The notes beneath the pieces are model-generated. The model did not search any database, was not told the origin of the DNA, and worked only from the letters and a program-made list of their open reading frames with translations. From Halomonas piscis (GTDB taxonomy: Bacteria; Pseudomonadota; Gammaproteobacteria; Pseudomonadales; Halomonadaceae): 64,000 bases of DNA. A program made the translations under genes and the position numbers. The stretch covers positions 1,488,001 to 1,552,000 of the forward strand of contig NZ_CP119391.1 in the NCBI RefSeq assembly GCF_031886125.1, written 5' to 3'. Every line of letters begins with the position of its first letter. Positions within the stretch are counted from its first letter, which is position 1. Below are positions 21,322-30,799 of this stretch, piece after piece.

Positions 21322-23030
21322 GCGCCAGGCATCCGCGCGGCCGATCCGCCCCGCCTTCGGTAGCGCCGCCGCTCGCCCGCTGGCGTTTTGGCCTGGTCCT
21401 GGTGGGGATCGTCGCGGCGGCGGCGGTGCTGATCGGGCGAATTACGCTGCTGCAGGTGATGGACCGGCCGTTTTTGCAAAGCCAGGGCGACGCCCGCACG
21501 CTGCGCCACGAGGCCATTCCGGCCCACCGCGGCATGATAACCGACCGCTACGGAGAGCCGCTGGCCATCTCCACGCCGGTGGTCACGCTCTGGGCCAATC
21601 CTCAAAAGCTGCCTGAAGATCCGGTCAGGCGCGTGGTGCTCGCCCAGGCGCTGGACATGACTCTGGTTGACCTCGACGCCCGGATTGACCGCTATAGCGA
21701 CCACGAGTTCATGTACCTGCGCCGCCAGATGACCCCACGGGCAGCGCAGGAAGTCCTCGATCTGCGCGTGGCGGGGGTGTACTCCCAGCAGGAGTACAAG
21801 CGCTACTATCCCGCCGGCGAAGTCGCCGCTCAGCTGATCGGCGTAACCGACGTGGACGACGCTGGGCAGGAGGGCCTGGAGCTTGCCTACCAGCCTTACC
21901 TGTCGGGCCGGCCCGGGCAGCGTCGTATTATCCAGGACCGTCGCGGTCGTTTGGTGCGCGAGCTCGGCGTGGTGCGCGAGGCTCAGCCCGGCGGCGATTT
22001 GACGCTTGCCATTGACCAGCGCCTGCAGTACATGGCCTACCGCGAGCTGCGCTCCGCGGTGGAAGACAACGACGCCGATGGCGGCGTGCTGGTGATGCTC
22101 GATTCGCGCACCGGTGAGGTGCTGGCCATGGTCAACCTGCCGTCCTACAACCCCAATAATCGCGCCGGGCTCGATCCCGGCGGGCTGCGCAACCAGGCGC
22201 TGGTGGACGTGTTCGAGCCCGGCTCGGTGGTTAAGCCGCTGGCGATGTCGACGGTGCTCGAAAAGCCTGGCTACAGCCCCGAGACGGTGATGGATACCGC
22301 GCCCGGCTGGATGCGCATCGATGGCTATACCATCCGTGACTTTCGCAACTACGGCGAGCTTAGCCTGACCGACGTGCTGGTCAAGTCATCCAACATCGGC
22401 ATGTCGCGTCTGGCGCTGGAGCTTCGCGATACCGCCATCTGGGAGCGCTATAACCAGCTGGGCTTTTCCCACAGCCCGGGTACCGGCTTTCCCGGCGAGG
22501 CCGGCGGCAACCTGCCCGATACGGTGAATTTTTCGCGCAGCGAGCGCGCTTCGCTGGCCTACGGCTACGGGCTTTCGGTCTCGGCGGTGCAGCTGGCGAG
22601 CGCCTGTACCGCCATCGCCAATCGCGGCCGGCGTATGCCGCCGTCGCTTTTGAAGCTCGACGAAGCGCCGCCCGGCGAACCGGTCATCGAGCCGGCGGTC
22701 GCGGATGAGCTGATGGGCATGCTGGAGGCGGTGGTCGGGCCGGGTACCGGCGGCCGCCGCGCCCGGATAGAAGGCTATCGGGTGGCGGGCAAGACCGGCA
22801 CCGTGCGCAAGACCGGCCAGAGCGGTTACGACGAGGATGCCTATCGCAGCGTCTTTGTGGGCATTGCCCCGGCCTCCAAGCCGCGCATCGTCACCGCGAT
22901 AATGATCGATCACCCCAAGGCCGGGGAGTTCTACGGCGGCGCCGTGGCCGCGCCGGTGTTTTCCGACGTGGCCGGCAGCGCGCTGCGGCTGCTGGGCGTG
23001 CCGCCCGATGCCGACGAGTCGTCGCCATGA
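21318..23030 (+). CDS. ftsI: Septal peptidoglycan transpeptidase FtsI (PBP3)
   Basis: Class B penicillin-binding protein that cross-links septal peptidoglycan together with FtsW. The product is 570 residues from GTG 21318, which overlaps the ftsL stop; the frame extends upstream inside ftsL without meaning. It has an N-terminal membrane helix (about 21-45), a non-catalytic pedestal domain, and a transpeptidase domain with S303 in EPGSVVKPL, the SSN motif at 357-359 and KTG at 492-494. It is followed by murE after 30 bases. Confidence 0.98.
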   Translation: MSARHPRGRSAPPSVAPPLARWRFGLVLVGIVAAAAVLIGRITLLQVMDRPFLQSQGDARTLRHEAIPAHRGMITDRYGEPLAISTPVVTLWANPQKLPEDPVRRVVLAQALDMTLVDLDARIDRYSDHEFMYLRRQMTPRAAQEVLDLRVAGVYSQQEYKRYYPAGEVAAQLIGVTDVDDAGQEGLELAYQPYLSGRPGQRRIIQDRRGRLVRELGVVREAQPGGDLTLAIDQRLQYMAYRELRSAVEDNDADGGVLVMLDSRTGEVLAMVNLPSYNPNNRAGLDPGGLRNQALVDVFEPGSVVKPLAMSTVLEKPGYSPETVMDTAPGWMRIDGYTIRDFRNYGELSLTDVLVKSSNIGMSRLALELRDTAIWERYNQLGFSHSPGTGFPGEAGGNLPDTVNFSRSERASLAYGYGLSVSAVQLASACTAIANRGRRMPPSLLKLDEAPPGEPVIEPAVADELMGMLEAVVGPGTGGRRARIEGYRVAGKTGTVRKTGQSGYDEDAYRSVFVGIAPASKPRIVTAIMIDHPKAGEFYGGAVAAPVFSDVAGSALRLLGVPPDADESSP

Positions 23031-23060
23031 GGCCGAATCGCCACAGGTCAAGGAGACAGC

Positions 23061-24554
23061 ATGACGCTTAGCGCAAGCGATCTGGTCCGGGCGCTGGAAA
23101 AGATCTGGCCCGCCAGCGACATTCCCTATGCGGCGCAGTATCTGCCCGAGACGCTAGGACTGCGAACCGATTCGCGCCAGGTAGCGGCGGGTGAGGTGTT
23201 CGTTGCCGTGCCCGGAAGCTCGGCCGACGGCCGGGACTTTGTCGATCGGGCCCTTGAGGCCGGCGCGGCGCTGGTGCTCAGCCATGCCGACGGCGGTGAG
23301 GCGACGCTTGAGGGGCGCATATTGACGCTGCCGCAGCTGGCGTCGCGGCTGGGCGAGCTGGGGCGCGCGCTGTTTGCCGTGCCCGACGCGCTCGAGGTGA
23401 TCGCCGTCACCGGCACCAACGGCAAGAGCTCGGTGACCCACTACGTGGCCGCGCTGAGCGAGACGCTGGGTACGCCGGCCGGGGTGGTCGGCACCCTGGG
23501 TGCCGGGCGTCTCGGCGCCCTTGCCGATACCGGCCTGACCACGCCGGGCACGCTCGAGCTACAGGCCGCGCTTGGCCGCATGGCTCGGCAAGGGGTCAGG
23601 CGCGTGGCGCTGGAGGCGTCGTCCCACGCGCTGGATCAGCAGCGGCTTGATGCGGTGAGCATCAAGGCCGGAGTGTTCACCAACCTGAGCCGGGATCATC
23701 TGGACTATCACGGCAGCATGGCCGCCTACGCCGCGACCAAGGCCGGGCTGTTTCGCCGCGGCGAGCTTGCGCTGGCGGTGGTCAACGCCGACGATGCCCT
23801 GGCGCGGCTGATGCTGGCCGGCTGCCGCGAGGGCGTGCGGGTGCTGGCCACCGGTCAGGACGAAGCGGTGACGCTGCGGGTGCTCGAATGCTCGCTCCAC
23901 GCCGCCGGGCTGCAGGCCATTATCGCCACGCCCGACGAAGAAAAGGTGCTTTCGCTTGGCCTGATGGGGCGCTTCAACCTGGATAATGTTCTGCTGGCCA
24001 TGGCCGTGCTTTACGGACTGGGCGAGCCGCTGGACGCGCTAATCGAAGCGGCCGCCCGTCTGCAGCCGGTGCCCGGGCGCATGGCGCTTTACCGCATCGC
24101 CGGGGCGCCCAGCGTGGTGGTCGACTATGCGCATACGCCGGGGGCGCTGGAAAGCGCGCTGTCAGCGCTGCGCGCCCATCTGGGAAGCGCCGGGCAGCTG
24201 TGGTGCGTGTTCGGCTGCGGCGGCGACCGCGACCGCGGCAAGCGCGCGCCCATGGCTCGGGCGGCCGAAGCGGGGGCCGACCGCTGCGTGGTAACCGACG
24301 ACAACCCGCGCAGCGAGTCCCCGGCAGCTATCCGCGAAGACATCGTGGCCGGGTTCGAGGATCCGTCCGCGGTGCTGGATATCGGCGAGCGCCGCCGGGC
24401 CATTGCCGAGGTGATCGCCCGGGCCGAGGTCGATGACGTGATCCTGGTCGCCGGCAAGGGGCACGAGGCCTACCAGGAGATCGACGGCGTACGCCATGAC
24501 TACCTGGACGGTGACGAAGTCGAGCGCGCGCTTGCCGCCCGGAGCGAGTCATGA
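23061..24554 (+). CDS. murE: UDP-MurNAc-L-Ala-D-Glu:meso-diaminopimelate ligase MurE
   Basis: Cytoplasmic Mur ligase that adds meso-diaminopimelate to the peptidoglycan precursor. The product is 497 residues in the usual three domains. The P-loop is VTGTNGKSSV (about residue 116-125). The DNPR motif that selects diaminopimelate over lysine is present in VTDDNPRSE, supporting a Gram-negative type wall. The stop overlaps murF by four bases (ATGA). Confidence 0.98.
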   Translation: MTLSASDLVRALEKIWPASDIPYAAQYLPETLGLRTDSRQVAAGEVFVAVPGSSADGRDFVDRALEAGAALVLSHADGGEATLEGRILTLPQLASRLGELGRALFAVPDALEVIAVTGTNGKSSVTHYVAALSETLGTPAGVVGTLGAGRLGALADTGLTTPGTLELQAALGRMARQGVRRVALEASSHALDQQRLDAVSIKAGVFTNLSRDHLDYHGSMAAYAATKAGLFRRGELALAVVNADDALARLMLAGCREGVRVLATGQDEAVTLRVLECSLHAAGLQAIIATPDEEKVLSLGLMGRFNLDNVLLAMAVLYGLGEPLDALIEAAARLQPVPGRMALYRIAGAPSVVVDYAHTPGALESALSALRAHLGSAGQLWCVFGCGGDRDRGKRAPMARAAEAGADRCVVTDDNPRSESPAAIREDIVAGFEDPSAVLDIGERRRAIAEVIARAEVDDVILVAGKGHEAYQEIDGVRHDYLDGDEVERALAARSES

Positions 24555-25954
24555 CGCCGCTGGATGCAGGCCGCGTGGCCGGGGCCGTGGGCGGCGAGCG
24601 CCTCGGGGCGGCAGCGGACCTGCCTCTGGGCCGCGTGGTGACCGATACCCGTTCCCTGGCGCCGGGCGCCCTGTTCGTCGCGCTTGTCGGGGAGCGCTTC
24701 GACGGCCACGATTTTGTGGCCGAGGCGCGGGAGCAGGGCGCCGCCGCTGCCCTGGTCGAGCATCCCGTGGACGACGCGCTGCCCCAGATCGTCTGCGCCG
24801 ATACCCGGCTGGCGCTGGGGCTGCTGGCCCGGGAGTGGCGGTTGGGTTTTGCCCACCCGCTGGTGGGGGTCACCGGCAACAGCGGTAAAACCACGGTCAA
24901 GGAGCTTCTGGCCGAGCTGCTGGCGCCGCTGGGGCCGGTGCATGCTACCCGGGGCAACCTGAATAACGACATCGGCGCGCCGCTGACGCTTTTGGGGCTG
25001 GCGCCCGAGCACCGCGCGGCGGTGGTGGAGCTTGGCGCCAATCACCTGGGCGAGATTGCCTGGACGTCCCGGCTGGCCATGCCCGGCGTTGCCGTGGTGA
25101 CCAACGTCACCGGCGCCCACGTGGGCGAATTTGGCGGCATGGGGCAGATTGCCCAGGCCAAAAGCGAGATATTACAGGGCTTGCCGCCGGACGGCGTGGC
25201 GGTGCTCAATCGCGACGATCCCTACCATGCGTTCTGGGCGTGCTGTGCCGCGCCGGCGGCGGTGTCGAGCTTCGGTCTGCACCCCGAGGCCGATGTCCAG
25301 GCCCGGGCGCTTTCCTGCGATGCCCGGGGGCGTTATGCTTTCACGCTTGTCGTTGGCGGCAGGGACGTCGGTGAGGTTCGCCTCAGGCTTTGCGGGCAGC
25401 ACAACGTCAGCAACGCCCTGGCAGCCGCCGCCGCTGCCCTGGCGTTGGGCGTCAGCGCGCCGGAGGCGGTCGCGGGGCTGTGCCGGGCAGAGGCGCTGGC
25501 CGGCCGGCTCAGCGTGCTGCCCGGCGTGCGCGATACCGCGCTGCTTGACGATTCCTACAATGCCAACCCCGGCGCGGTAAAGGCAGCGCTTGATACTCTG
25601 GCGCGCTTTCCCGGGCCGCGCTGGTGCGCGCTGGGCGCCATGGGCGAGCTGGGCGAGGCTTCCGAGGCGCTGCACGCCGACATCGGTACCCACGCCGCCG
25701 CGCTCGGCGTGGACGCCCTTTATACCCTGGGCGAGGCCGCAAGGCCTGCCGGTACGGCGTTTGCCGACGCCGCCAGTGGCGGGGGGCGGCCGCTTGATAG
25801 CCGTCACTTTGATAGCCGTCACTTTGATAACTACGCCGCGCTGGAGGAGCATCTCCGGCGCACGCTGCCCGAGGGGGCGAGCCTGCTGGTCAAGGGCTCT
25901 CGGAGCGCAGGCATGGAGCGGCTGATCGCCGCCCTGCGCAGGAACCAACTTTAA
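24551..25954 (+). CDS. murF: UDP-MurNAc-tripeptide:D-Ala-D-Ala ligase MurF
   Basis: Adds D-Ala-D-Ala to complete the UDP-MurNAc pentapeptide. The product is 467 residues with the P-loop GVTGNSGKTTVKEL, the GNLNNDIGAPLTLL segment and DDSYNANPGAVKAAL, all MurF hallmarks. Near the C-terminus (about residues 416-425) a perfect 15-base tandem duplication gives the repeated peptide DSRHF-DSRHF in a loop. It overlaps murE by four bases and is followed by mraY. Confidence 0.98.
   Translation: MTPLDAGRVAGAVGGERLGAAADLPLGRVVTDTRSLAPGALFVALVGERFDGHDFVAEAREQGAAAALVEHPVDDALPQIVCADTRLALGLLAREWRLGFAHPLVGVTGNSGKTTVKELLAELLAPLGPVHATRGNLNNDIGAPLTLLGLAPEHRAAVVELGANHLGEIAWTSRLAMPGVAVVTNVTGAHVGEFGGMGQIAQAKSEILQGLPPDGVAVLNRDDPYHAFWACCAAPAAVSSFGLHPEADVQARALSCDARGRYAFTLVVGGRDVGEVRLRLCGQHNVSNALAAAAAALALGVSAPEAVAGLCRAEALAGRLSVLPGVRDTALLDDSYNANPGAVKAALDTLARFPGPRWCALGAMGELGEASEALHADIGTHAAALGVDALYTLGEAARPAGTAFADAASGGGRPLDSRHFDSRHFDNYAALEEHLRRTLPEGASLLVKGSRSAGMERLIAALRRNQL
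25796..25825 (+). repeat. 15-bp perfect tandem duplication inside murF
   Basis: GATAGCCGTCACTTT occurs twice in a row (25796-25810 and 25811-25825), and the next bases GATAAC begin a third partial copy. It keeps the frame and adds five residues to a surface loop of the C-terminal domain. Confidence 0.95.
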
Positions 25955-25968
25955 GGTAAGCGCCGCTC

Positions 25969-27051
25969 ATGTTACTTCATCTGGCGAATTTTCTGGCGCA
26001 GTATCAAAGCGCCTTTCAGGTCATCAACTATCTGACGCTGCGCGTCATCCTGGGGGCGCTCACCGCCTTGCTGCTGTGCCTGTGGCTGGGCCCCTGGGTC
26101 ATTCGTCGGCTGGTAGAGGGCCAGATCGGCCAGGCCGTGCGCGACGACGGCCCGCAGTCGCATCTGTCCAAGGCGGGTACGCCGACCATGGGCGGGGTGA
26201 TGATGCTGATGGCGATTGCCGCAAGCACCCTGGTCTGGGGGGATCTGACCAACCACTACGTGTGGGTGGTGCTGGGCGTTACCCTGGGCTTTGGCACCAT
26301 CGGCTGGATAGACGACTACCGCAAGGTGGTAGAGAAAAACCCCCGGGGCCTGCCGGCCAGGTGGAAGTATTTCTGGCAGTCGGCCATTGGGCTGGGGGCG
26401 GCCTGCATTCTCTATTTCACCGCGGCAAGCGCGGTGGAAATCAGCCTGCTTCTGCCCATGGTCAAAGGGGTGATGCTGCCCCTGGGCGCCTTTTTCATCG
26501 TGCTCAGCTACTTTGTCATCGTCGGCAGCTCCAACGCCGTCAACCTCACCGACGGGCTGGACGGGCTGGCGATCATGCCCACCGTGCTGGTGGCCATGGG
26601 GCTGGCGATTTTTGCCTACGCCAGCGGCAACGCGGTGTTTGCCGACTATCTGCACATGCCTTTTATTGCCGGCACCGGGGAGCTGGCGGTGTTTTGCGCC
26701 ACCATCGCCGGGGCGGGGCTCGGGTTTCTGTGGTTCAACACCTATCCCGCCCAGGTGTTCATGGGGGACGTCGGCTCGCTGGCGCTGGGCGCGGCGCTGG
26801 GCGCGGTCGCGGTGGTGATACGCCAGGAGTTTGTGCTGTTCATCATGGGCGGAATCTTCGTGGTCGAGACGCTGTCGGTGATTCTCCAGGTAGGCTTTTA
26901 CAAGCTTACCGGGCGGCGCATCTTCCGCATGGCGCCGCTGCACCACCACTATGAACTCAAGGGCTGGCCGGAGCCGCGCGTTATCGTGCGTTTCTGGATC
27001 ATCACCGTGGTGCTGGTGCTGCTGGGACTCGCCACGCTCAAGGTCCGCTGA
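25969..27051 (+). CDS. mraY: Phospho-N-acetylmuramoyl-pentapeptide transferase MraY
   Basis: Integral membrane enzyme that attaches the UDP-MurNAc-pentapeptide to undecaprenyl phosphate, forming lipid I. The product is 360 residues, the E. coli length, with ten membrane helices. Family motifs seen are [14 protein letters not shown], the Asp pair in [21 protein letters not shown] with metal-binding Asp, and the histidine-rich [14 protein letters not shown] loop. Confidence 0.98.
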   Translation: MLLHLANFLAQYQSAFQVINYLTLRVILGALTALLLCLWLGPWVIRRLVEGQIGQAVRDDGPQSHLSKAGTPTMGGVMMLMAIAASTLVWGDLTNHYVWVVLGVTLGFGTIGWIDDYRKVVEKNPRGLPARWKYFWQSAIGLGAACILYFTAASAVEISLLLPMVKGVMLPLGAFFIVLSYFVIVGSSNAVNLTDGLDGLAIMPTVLVAMGLAIFAYASGNAVFADYLHMPFIAGTGELAVFCATIAGAGLGFLWFNTYPAQVFMGDVGSLALGAALGAVAVVIRQEFVLFIMGGIFVVETLSVILQVGFYKLTGRRIFRMAPLHHHYELKGWPEPRVIVRFWIITVVLVLLGLATLKVR

Positions 27052-27063
27052 CGGAGGAAAGGC

Positions 27064-28470
27064 ATGACAGCTGTTCCGCGCGGCACGACGCTGGTAGTAG
27101 GGCTGGGCCTTTCCGGCCGCGCTATCTGCCGCCACCTGGCTCGCCTGGGCGTGCCCTTCATGGTCGCCGATACGCGCCGCGAACCCCCGGGGCTGGAGGC
27201 GTTTCGCCAGGCGCACCCGGGCGTTGCCGTGCACGGCGGCCCCCTTGAAGCGCTGGACATGAGCGAAGCCAAAGAGGTGGTGCTGAGCCCCGGCGTTGAC
27301 CCGCACGCCCCGGCGTTTGCCGGCCTGGCGGAAGCGCACAGTCCGGCCACCGGCGAGCCGCGTCTGATAGGAGAGGTGGCGCTTTTCTGCCGCGCCGTGC
27401 GCGGGCGCGTGGCGGCGGTGACCGGCTCCAACGCCAAGTCCACGGTCGTTACTCTGCTGGGCGACATGGCGGCCGAGGCCGGCGTGCGGGTCGCCGTGGG
27501 CGGCAATCTGGGCACCCCGGCGCTGGACCTGCTCGCCGAGCATCCCGACGCCGAGCTGTACGTGCTTGAGCTTTCCAGCTTTCAGCTGGAAACCACGCCG
27601 CGGCTGGATGCCGAGTGCGCGGCCTTTCTCAACCTGAGCGAAGATCACCTCGACCGCCACGGCGACATGGCGGCCTACCGCGCCGCCAAGCAGCGTATCT
27701 TTCACGGCGCCCGCCACGCCGTGGTCAATCGCGACGACGTTGACACCTGGCCGGCAGCGACGTACGCGCTGGCCGATCGCCAAATCGTGCGCTTCGGCGT
27801 CGAGCCGCCGGAAGGGTCAAACTGGGGGCTTGCCCGTCGCGAGGGCCGGACCTGGCTGATGCAGGGTAAAACGCCCTGGCTTGCCGCCGACGAGCTGGGC
27901 ATGGCCGGGCGGCACAACCAGCAAAACGCTCTGGCAGCGCTGGCCATGGGCCAGCTTCTGGGGCTGGCCCCGACGGCCATGGCGTCGGTGCTGCGCCGCT
28001 TTTCCGGTCTGGCTCACCGCAGCGAAACCGTGGCCTCGGCCAACGGCGTGCTCTGGGTGAACGATTCCAAGGGGACCAACGTGGGGGCGACCCTGGCCGC
28101 GGTGAAGGGCCTGGGACCGACCCTTGACGGCAGGCTGATACTGCTGGCCGGCGGCGAGGGCAAGGGCGCCGATTTCACTCCGCTGGCCGAGCCGCTCGCC
28201 GCTTGCGCGCGCGGCGCGATGCTTTACGGCGCCGACGCCGGCCGCCTGACCGAGGCGCTTGAGGGCCGTGTGCCGGTCAGGCGCTTTGACGATCTGGCGG
28301 GGGCCGCTCGCGCCGCTGCCGCGATGGCAGCTCCCGGCGACTGCGTGCTGCTTTCGCCGGCCTGCGCAAGCCTTGATCAGTTTACCGACTATCGGGCCCG
28401 CGGCGACGCCTTTTGCCGGCTGGTCGAGCAGCTCAAACAAGACGCCGGTTACGGAGTGAGCGCGTCATGA
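27064..28470 (+). CDS. murD: UDP-MurNAc-L-alanine:D-glutamate ligase MurD
   Basis: Adds D-glutamate to UDP-MurNAc-L-Ala. The product is 468 residues with the N-terminal nucleotide-binding GLGLSGRAICRHLA, the P-loop VTGSNAKSTVVTLL (the SNAKS version known from other gammaproteobacterial MurD enzymes) and WVNDSKGTNVGATLAA in the C-terminal domain. GGAGGAAAGGC precedes the ATG. The stop overlaps ftsW by four bases (ATGA). Confidence 0.98.
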   Translation: MTAVPRGTTLVVGLGLSGRAICRHLARLGVPFMVADTRREPPGLEAFRQAHPGVAVHGGPLEALDMSEAKEVVLSPGVDPHAPAFAGLAEAHSPATGEPRLIGEVALFCRAVRGRVAAVTGSNAKSTVVTLLGDMAAEAGVRVAVGGNLGTPALDLLAEHPDAELYVLELSSFQLETTPRLDAECAAFLNLSEDHLDRHGDMAAYRAAKQRIFHGARHAVVNRDDVDTWPAATYALADRQIVRFGVEPPEGSNWGLARREGRTWLMQGKTPWLAADELGMAGRHNQQNALAALAMGQLLGLAPTAMASVLRRFSGLAHRSETVASANGVLWVNDSKGTNVGATLAAVKGLGPTLDGRLILLAGGEGKGADFTPLAEPLAACARGAMLYGADAGRLTEALEGRVPVRRFDDLAGAARAAAAMAAPGDCVLLSPACASLDQFTDYRARGDAFCRLVEQLKQDAGYGVSAS

Positions 28471-29648
28471 AAGATCGCCTCAAACGCTTGCGCGAAGCGC
28501 TCGATACCCGGCAGATGTCGTTTGACGTCTGGCTGCTGCTGGTGGCGCTGCTGCTGGCCGGCCTGGGATGGGTCATGGTCAGCTCGGCCTCGGTCGAGCT
28601 TGTGGACGACAGCTACCGCTATGCCCTGCGCCACGGCGTGTTTTTGCTCGCCGCCGCGCTGGCGGCGGTGCTCATGGTCAGCCTGCCCCTTGAGCTGTGG
28701 CGCCAGAATGCCGGCATGATTCTCGCCCTGAGCCTATTACTGTTGGCGCTGGTGCTGCTGGTAGGCCAGGACATCAACGGCAGCAAGCGCTGGATCGCGC
28801 TGCCCGGCCCCTTGCCCAGCCTGCAGGTCTCCGAGGTGGGCAAGATTGGCCTGGTATTCTACATGGCGGCGTTCATGGCGCGCTTCGCCGAGCCGCTGCG
28901 CACGCGCATGTTCACCCTGCTGCGCCCGCTGGCGGTGCTGGCGCTGCCGGCGGGGCTGTTGTTCGCCGCTCCGGACTTCGGCGGCATGGTGGTTTATACC
29001 GTCTGCGTGGTGGGCATGCTGATGATGGCCGGCGCTTCGCTGGTGCTGCTGGCGGGGGCCGGCGGGATACTGACCGCCGGCGCTACGCTGATGGTGGCGA
29101 TGGAGCCCTACCGACTGGCACGGTGGACGAGCTTTCTCGACCCCTGGGCCGACCAGTTTGCCACCGGCTACCAGCTTACCCAGGCGCTGATTGCCTTTGG
29201 CCGTGGCCACGTCACCGGCACCGGCCTTGGCAATAGCATCCAGAAGCTGCATTTTCTGCCCGAGGCGCATACCGACTTCATCTTTGCCGTGATCGCCGAA
29301 GAGCTGGGCATGCTGGGGGCGGTGACCGTTGTGCTGCTGTTTACGCTGCTCATCGTGCGCGCCATGCTGGTCGGCCGGCGGGCGGAGCTTGCCGGCCACC
29401 TGTTCGCCGCCTACATGAGCTACGGCATCGGCTTCATCATTGCCGCCCAGGCATTCATCAACATGGCGGTGAGCTCGGGGCTTTTGCCGACCAAGGGACT
29501 GACGCTGCCGCTGATCAGCTACGGCGGCTCGAGCCTGCTGGTGACCGGAGTGATGATCGGCCTTCTGCTGCGTGCCGATCACGAAACCCGGCATTCTCCC
29601 CGACGGGCACCGACGCCGGCCCGCAAGCGCCGGCAGCCGGGCCTTTAA
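28467..29648 (+). CDS. ftsW: Septal peptidoglycan glycosyltransferase FtsW
   Basis: SEDS-family membrane glycosyltransferase that polymerises septal glycan strands together with FtsI. The product is 393 residues from ATG 28467, overlapping the murD stop; upstream sequence in frame belongs to murD. About ten membrane helices are seen, with family motifs GSKRWIALPGP, YQLTQALIAFGRG, the LPEAHTDFIFAVIAEELG signature and TLPLISYGGSSL. Confidence 0.98.
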   Translation: MKDRLKRLREALDTRQMSFDVWLLLVALLLAGLGWVMVSSASVELVDDSYRYALRHGVFLLAAALAAVLMVSLPLELWRQNAGMILALSLLLLALVLLVGQDINGSKRWIALPGPLPSLQVSEVGKIGLVFYMAAFMARFAEPLRTRMFTLLRPLAVLALPAGLLFAAPDFGGMVVYTVCVVGMLMMAGASLVLLAGAGGILTAGATLMVAMEPYRLARWTSFLDPWADQFATGYQLTQALIAFGRGHVTGTGLGNSIQKLHFLPEAHTDFIFAVIAEELGMLGAVTVVLLFTLLIVRAMLVGRRAELAGHLFAAYMSYGIGFIIAAQAFINMAVSSGLLPTKGLTLPLISYGGSSLLVTGVMIGLLLRADHETRHSPRRAPTPARKRRQPGL

Positions 29649-29698
29649 AGGATCGTTGGGCCTGCCTTTTGCGGGCCTGTCATGACAGGGAGACACGC

Positions 29699-30799
29699 GT
29701 GTCGCAACCTATCCCTCAACGTGTTTTGATCATGGCCGGCGGGACCGGCGGCCACGTGATTCCGGCGCTGTCGCTGGCCCGAGCGCTGGCGTCCCGGGGC
29801 GTGACGGTGGAGTGGCTGGGCAGCCCCCGGGGCATTGAAAATCGCCTGGTGCCCGAGGCGGGCTTTCCCCTGCACCGGCTGCGCATCGGCGGGCTGCGCG
29901 GCAACGGCCTGGCAGGCTGGCTCAAAGCCCCGTTCAATCTCTCTCGAGCCATCTGCCAGGCGCGCCGGGTGGTGCGTCGCTTCAAGCCCCAGCTGGCGGT
30001 GGGTCTGGGCGGTTTTGCCAGCGGCCCCGGGGGGCTGGCCGCCCGGCTCTGCGGCGTGCCGCTGATGATTCACGAGCAAAACGCCGTGGCCGGACTGACC
30101 AACCGCGTGCTGTCGCGGCTTGCCGGGCACACCTACGCAGCGTTTCCCCAGGCGTTTGGCGGGCGAGCCACGGTGGTTGGCAACCCGGTGCGCGACGACA
30201 TCGCCGCGCTGGGCGAGACGCCGCGCAGTGCCCGGAAGATGCGGTCAAGGCGGCTGCGGCTGCTGGTAGTGGGCGGTTCGCTGGGGGCCGTGGCGCTCAA
30301 TGAGCGTCTGCCCCGGGCGCTCGCCGAGCTGGACGAGGCGGCGCGCCCTGAGGTCTGGCATCAGGCCGGGCAGGACCGCGACGAGGCCACGCTTGAGGGC
30401 TATCGGCGGTGGGGCGTCGAGGCTCGAGTCAGCGCCTTCATCGACGATATGGCGGCGGCCTACGACTGGGCCGATATGCTGGTCTGCCGGGCCGGGGCGC
30501 TGACCGTGGCCGAGCTTGCCGCGGCGGCGAAGCCGGCGCTTTTTGTGCCGTTTCCCCACGCCGTCGACGATCACCAGCGGCACAACGCCCGAGTGCTGGT
30601 CGAGGCCGGCGCGGCGCGCTGCGTGGTGCAGCATGAGCTGACCCAAACGAAGCTGGCGCAGACGCTTGCCGAGCTCTTGTCCCCCGAGGTGCTGGCCGAC
30701 ATGGCCGCCCGGGCGCGGCAGGCGGCGCATCTGGATGCCACCGAGCAGTTAATGCAAGGCTGTCTACGCCTTGCCCGGAAGGAGAAAGTGCGTGACTGA
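29699..30799 (+). CDS. murG: UDP-GlcNAc:undecaprenyl-PP-MurNAc-pentapeptide GlcNAc transferase MurG
   Basis: GT28 glycosyltransferase on the inner face of the membrane that turns lipid I into lipid II. The product is 366 residues from GTG 29699, with GGGAG six bases upstream. The glycine-rich donor/acceptor loop [39 protein letters not shown] and the C-terminal [14 protein letters not shown] are classical MurG motifs. The 3' end overlaps murC by eight bases. Confidence 0.97.
   Translation: MSQPIPQRVLIMAGGTGGHVIPALSLARALASRGVTVEWLGSPRGIENRLVPEAGFPLHRLRIGGLRGNGLAGWLKAPFNLSRAICQARRVVRRFKPQLAVGLGGFASGPGGLAARLCGVPLMIHEQNAVAGLTNRVLSRLAGHTYAAFPQAFGGRATVVGNPVRDDIAALGETPRSARKMRSRRLRLLVVGGSLGAVALNERLPRALAELDEAARPEVWHQAGQDRDEATLEGYRRWGVEARVSAFIDDMAAAYDWADMLVCRAGALTVAELAAAAKPALFVPFPHAVDDHQRHNARVLVEAGAARCVVQHELTQTKLAQTLAELLSPEVLADMAARARQAAHLDATEQLMQGCLRLARKEKVRD

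Noticed and set aside
27421..27450. MurD P-loop reads GSNAKST instead of the usual GTNGKST.
   Set aside because: This version is the normal one in MurD of several gammaproteobacteria, so it is not a defect.
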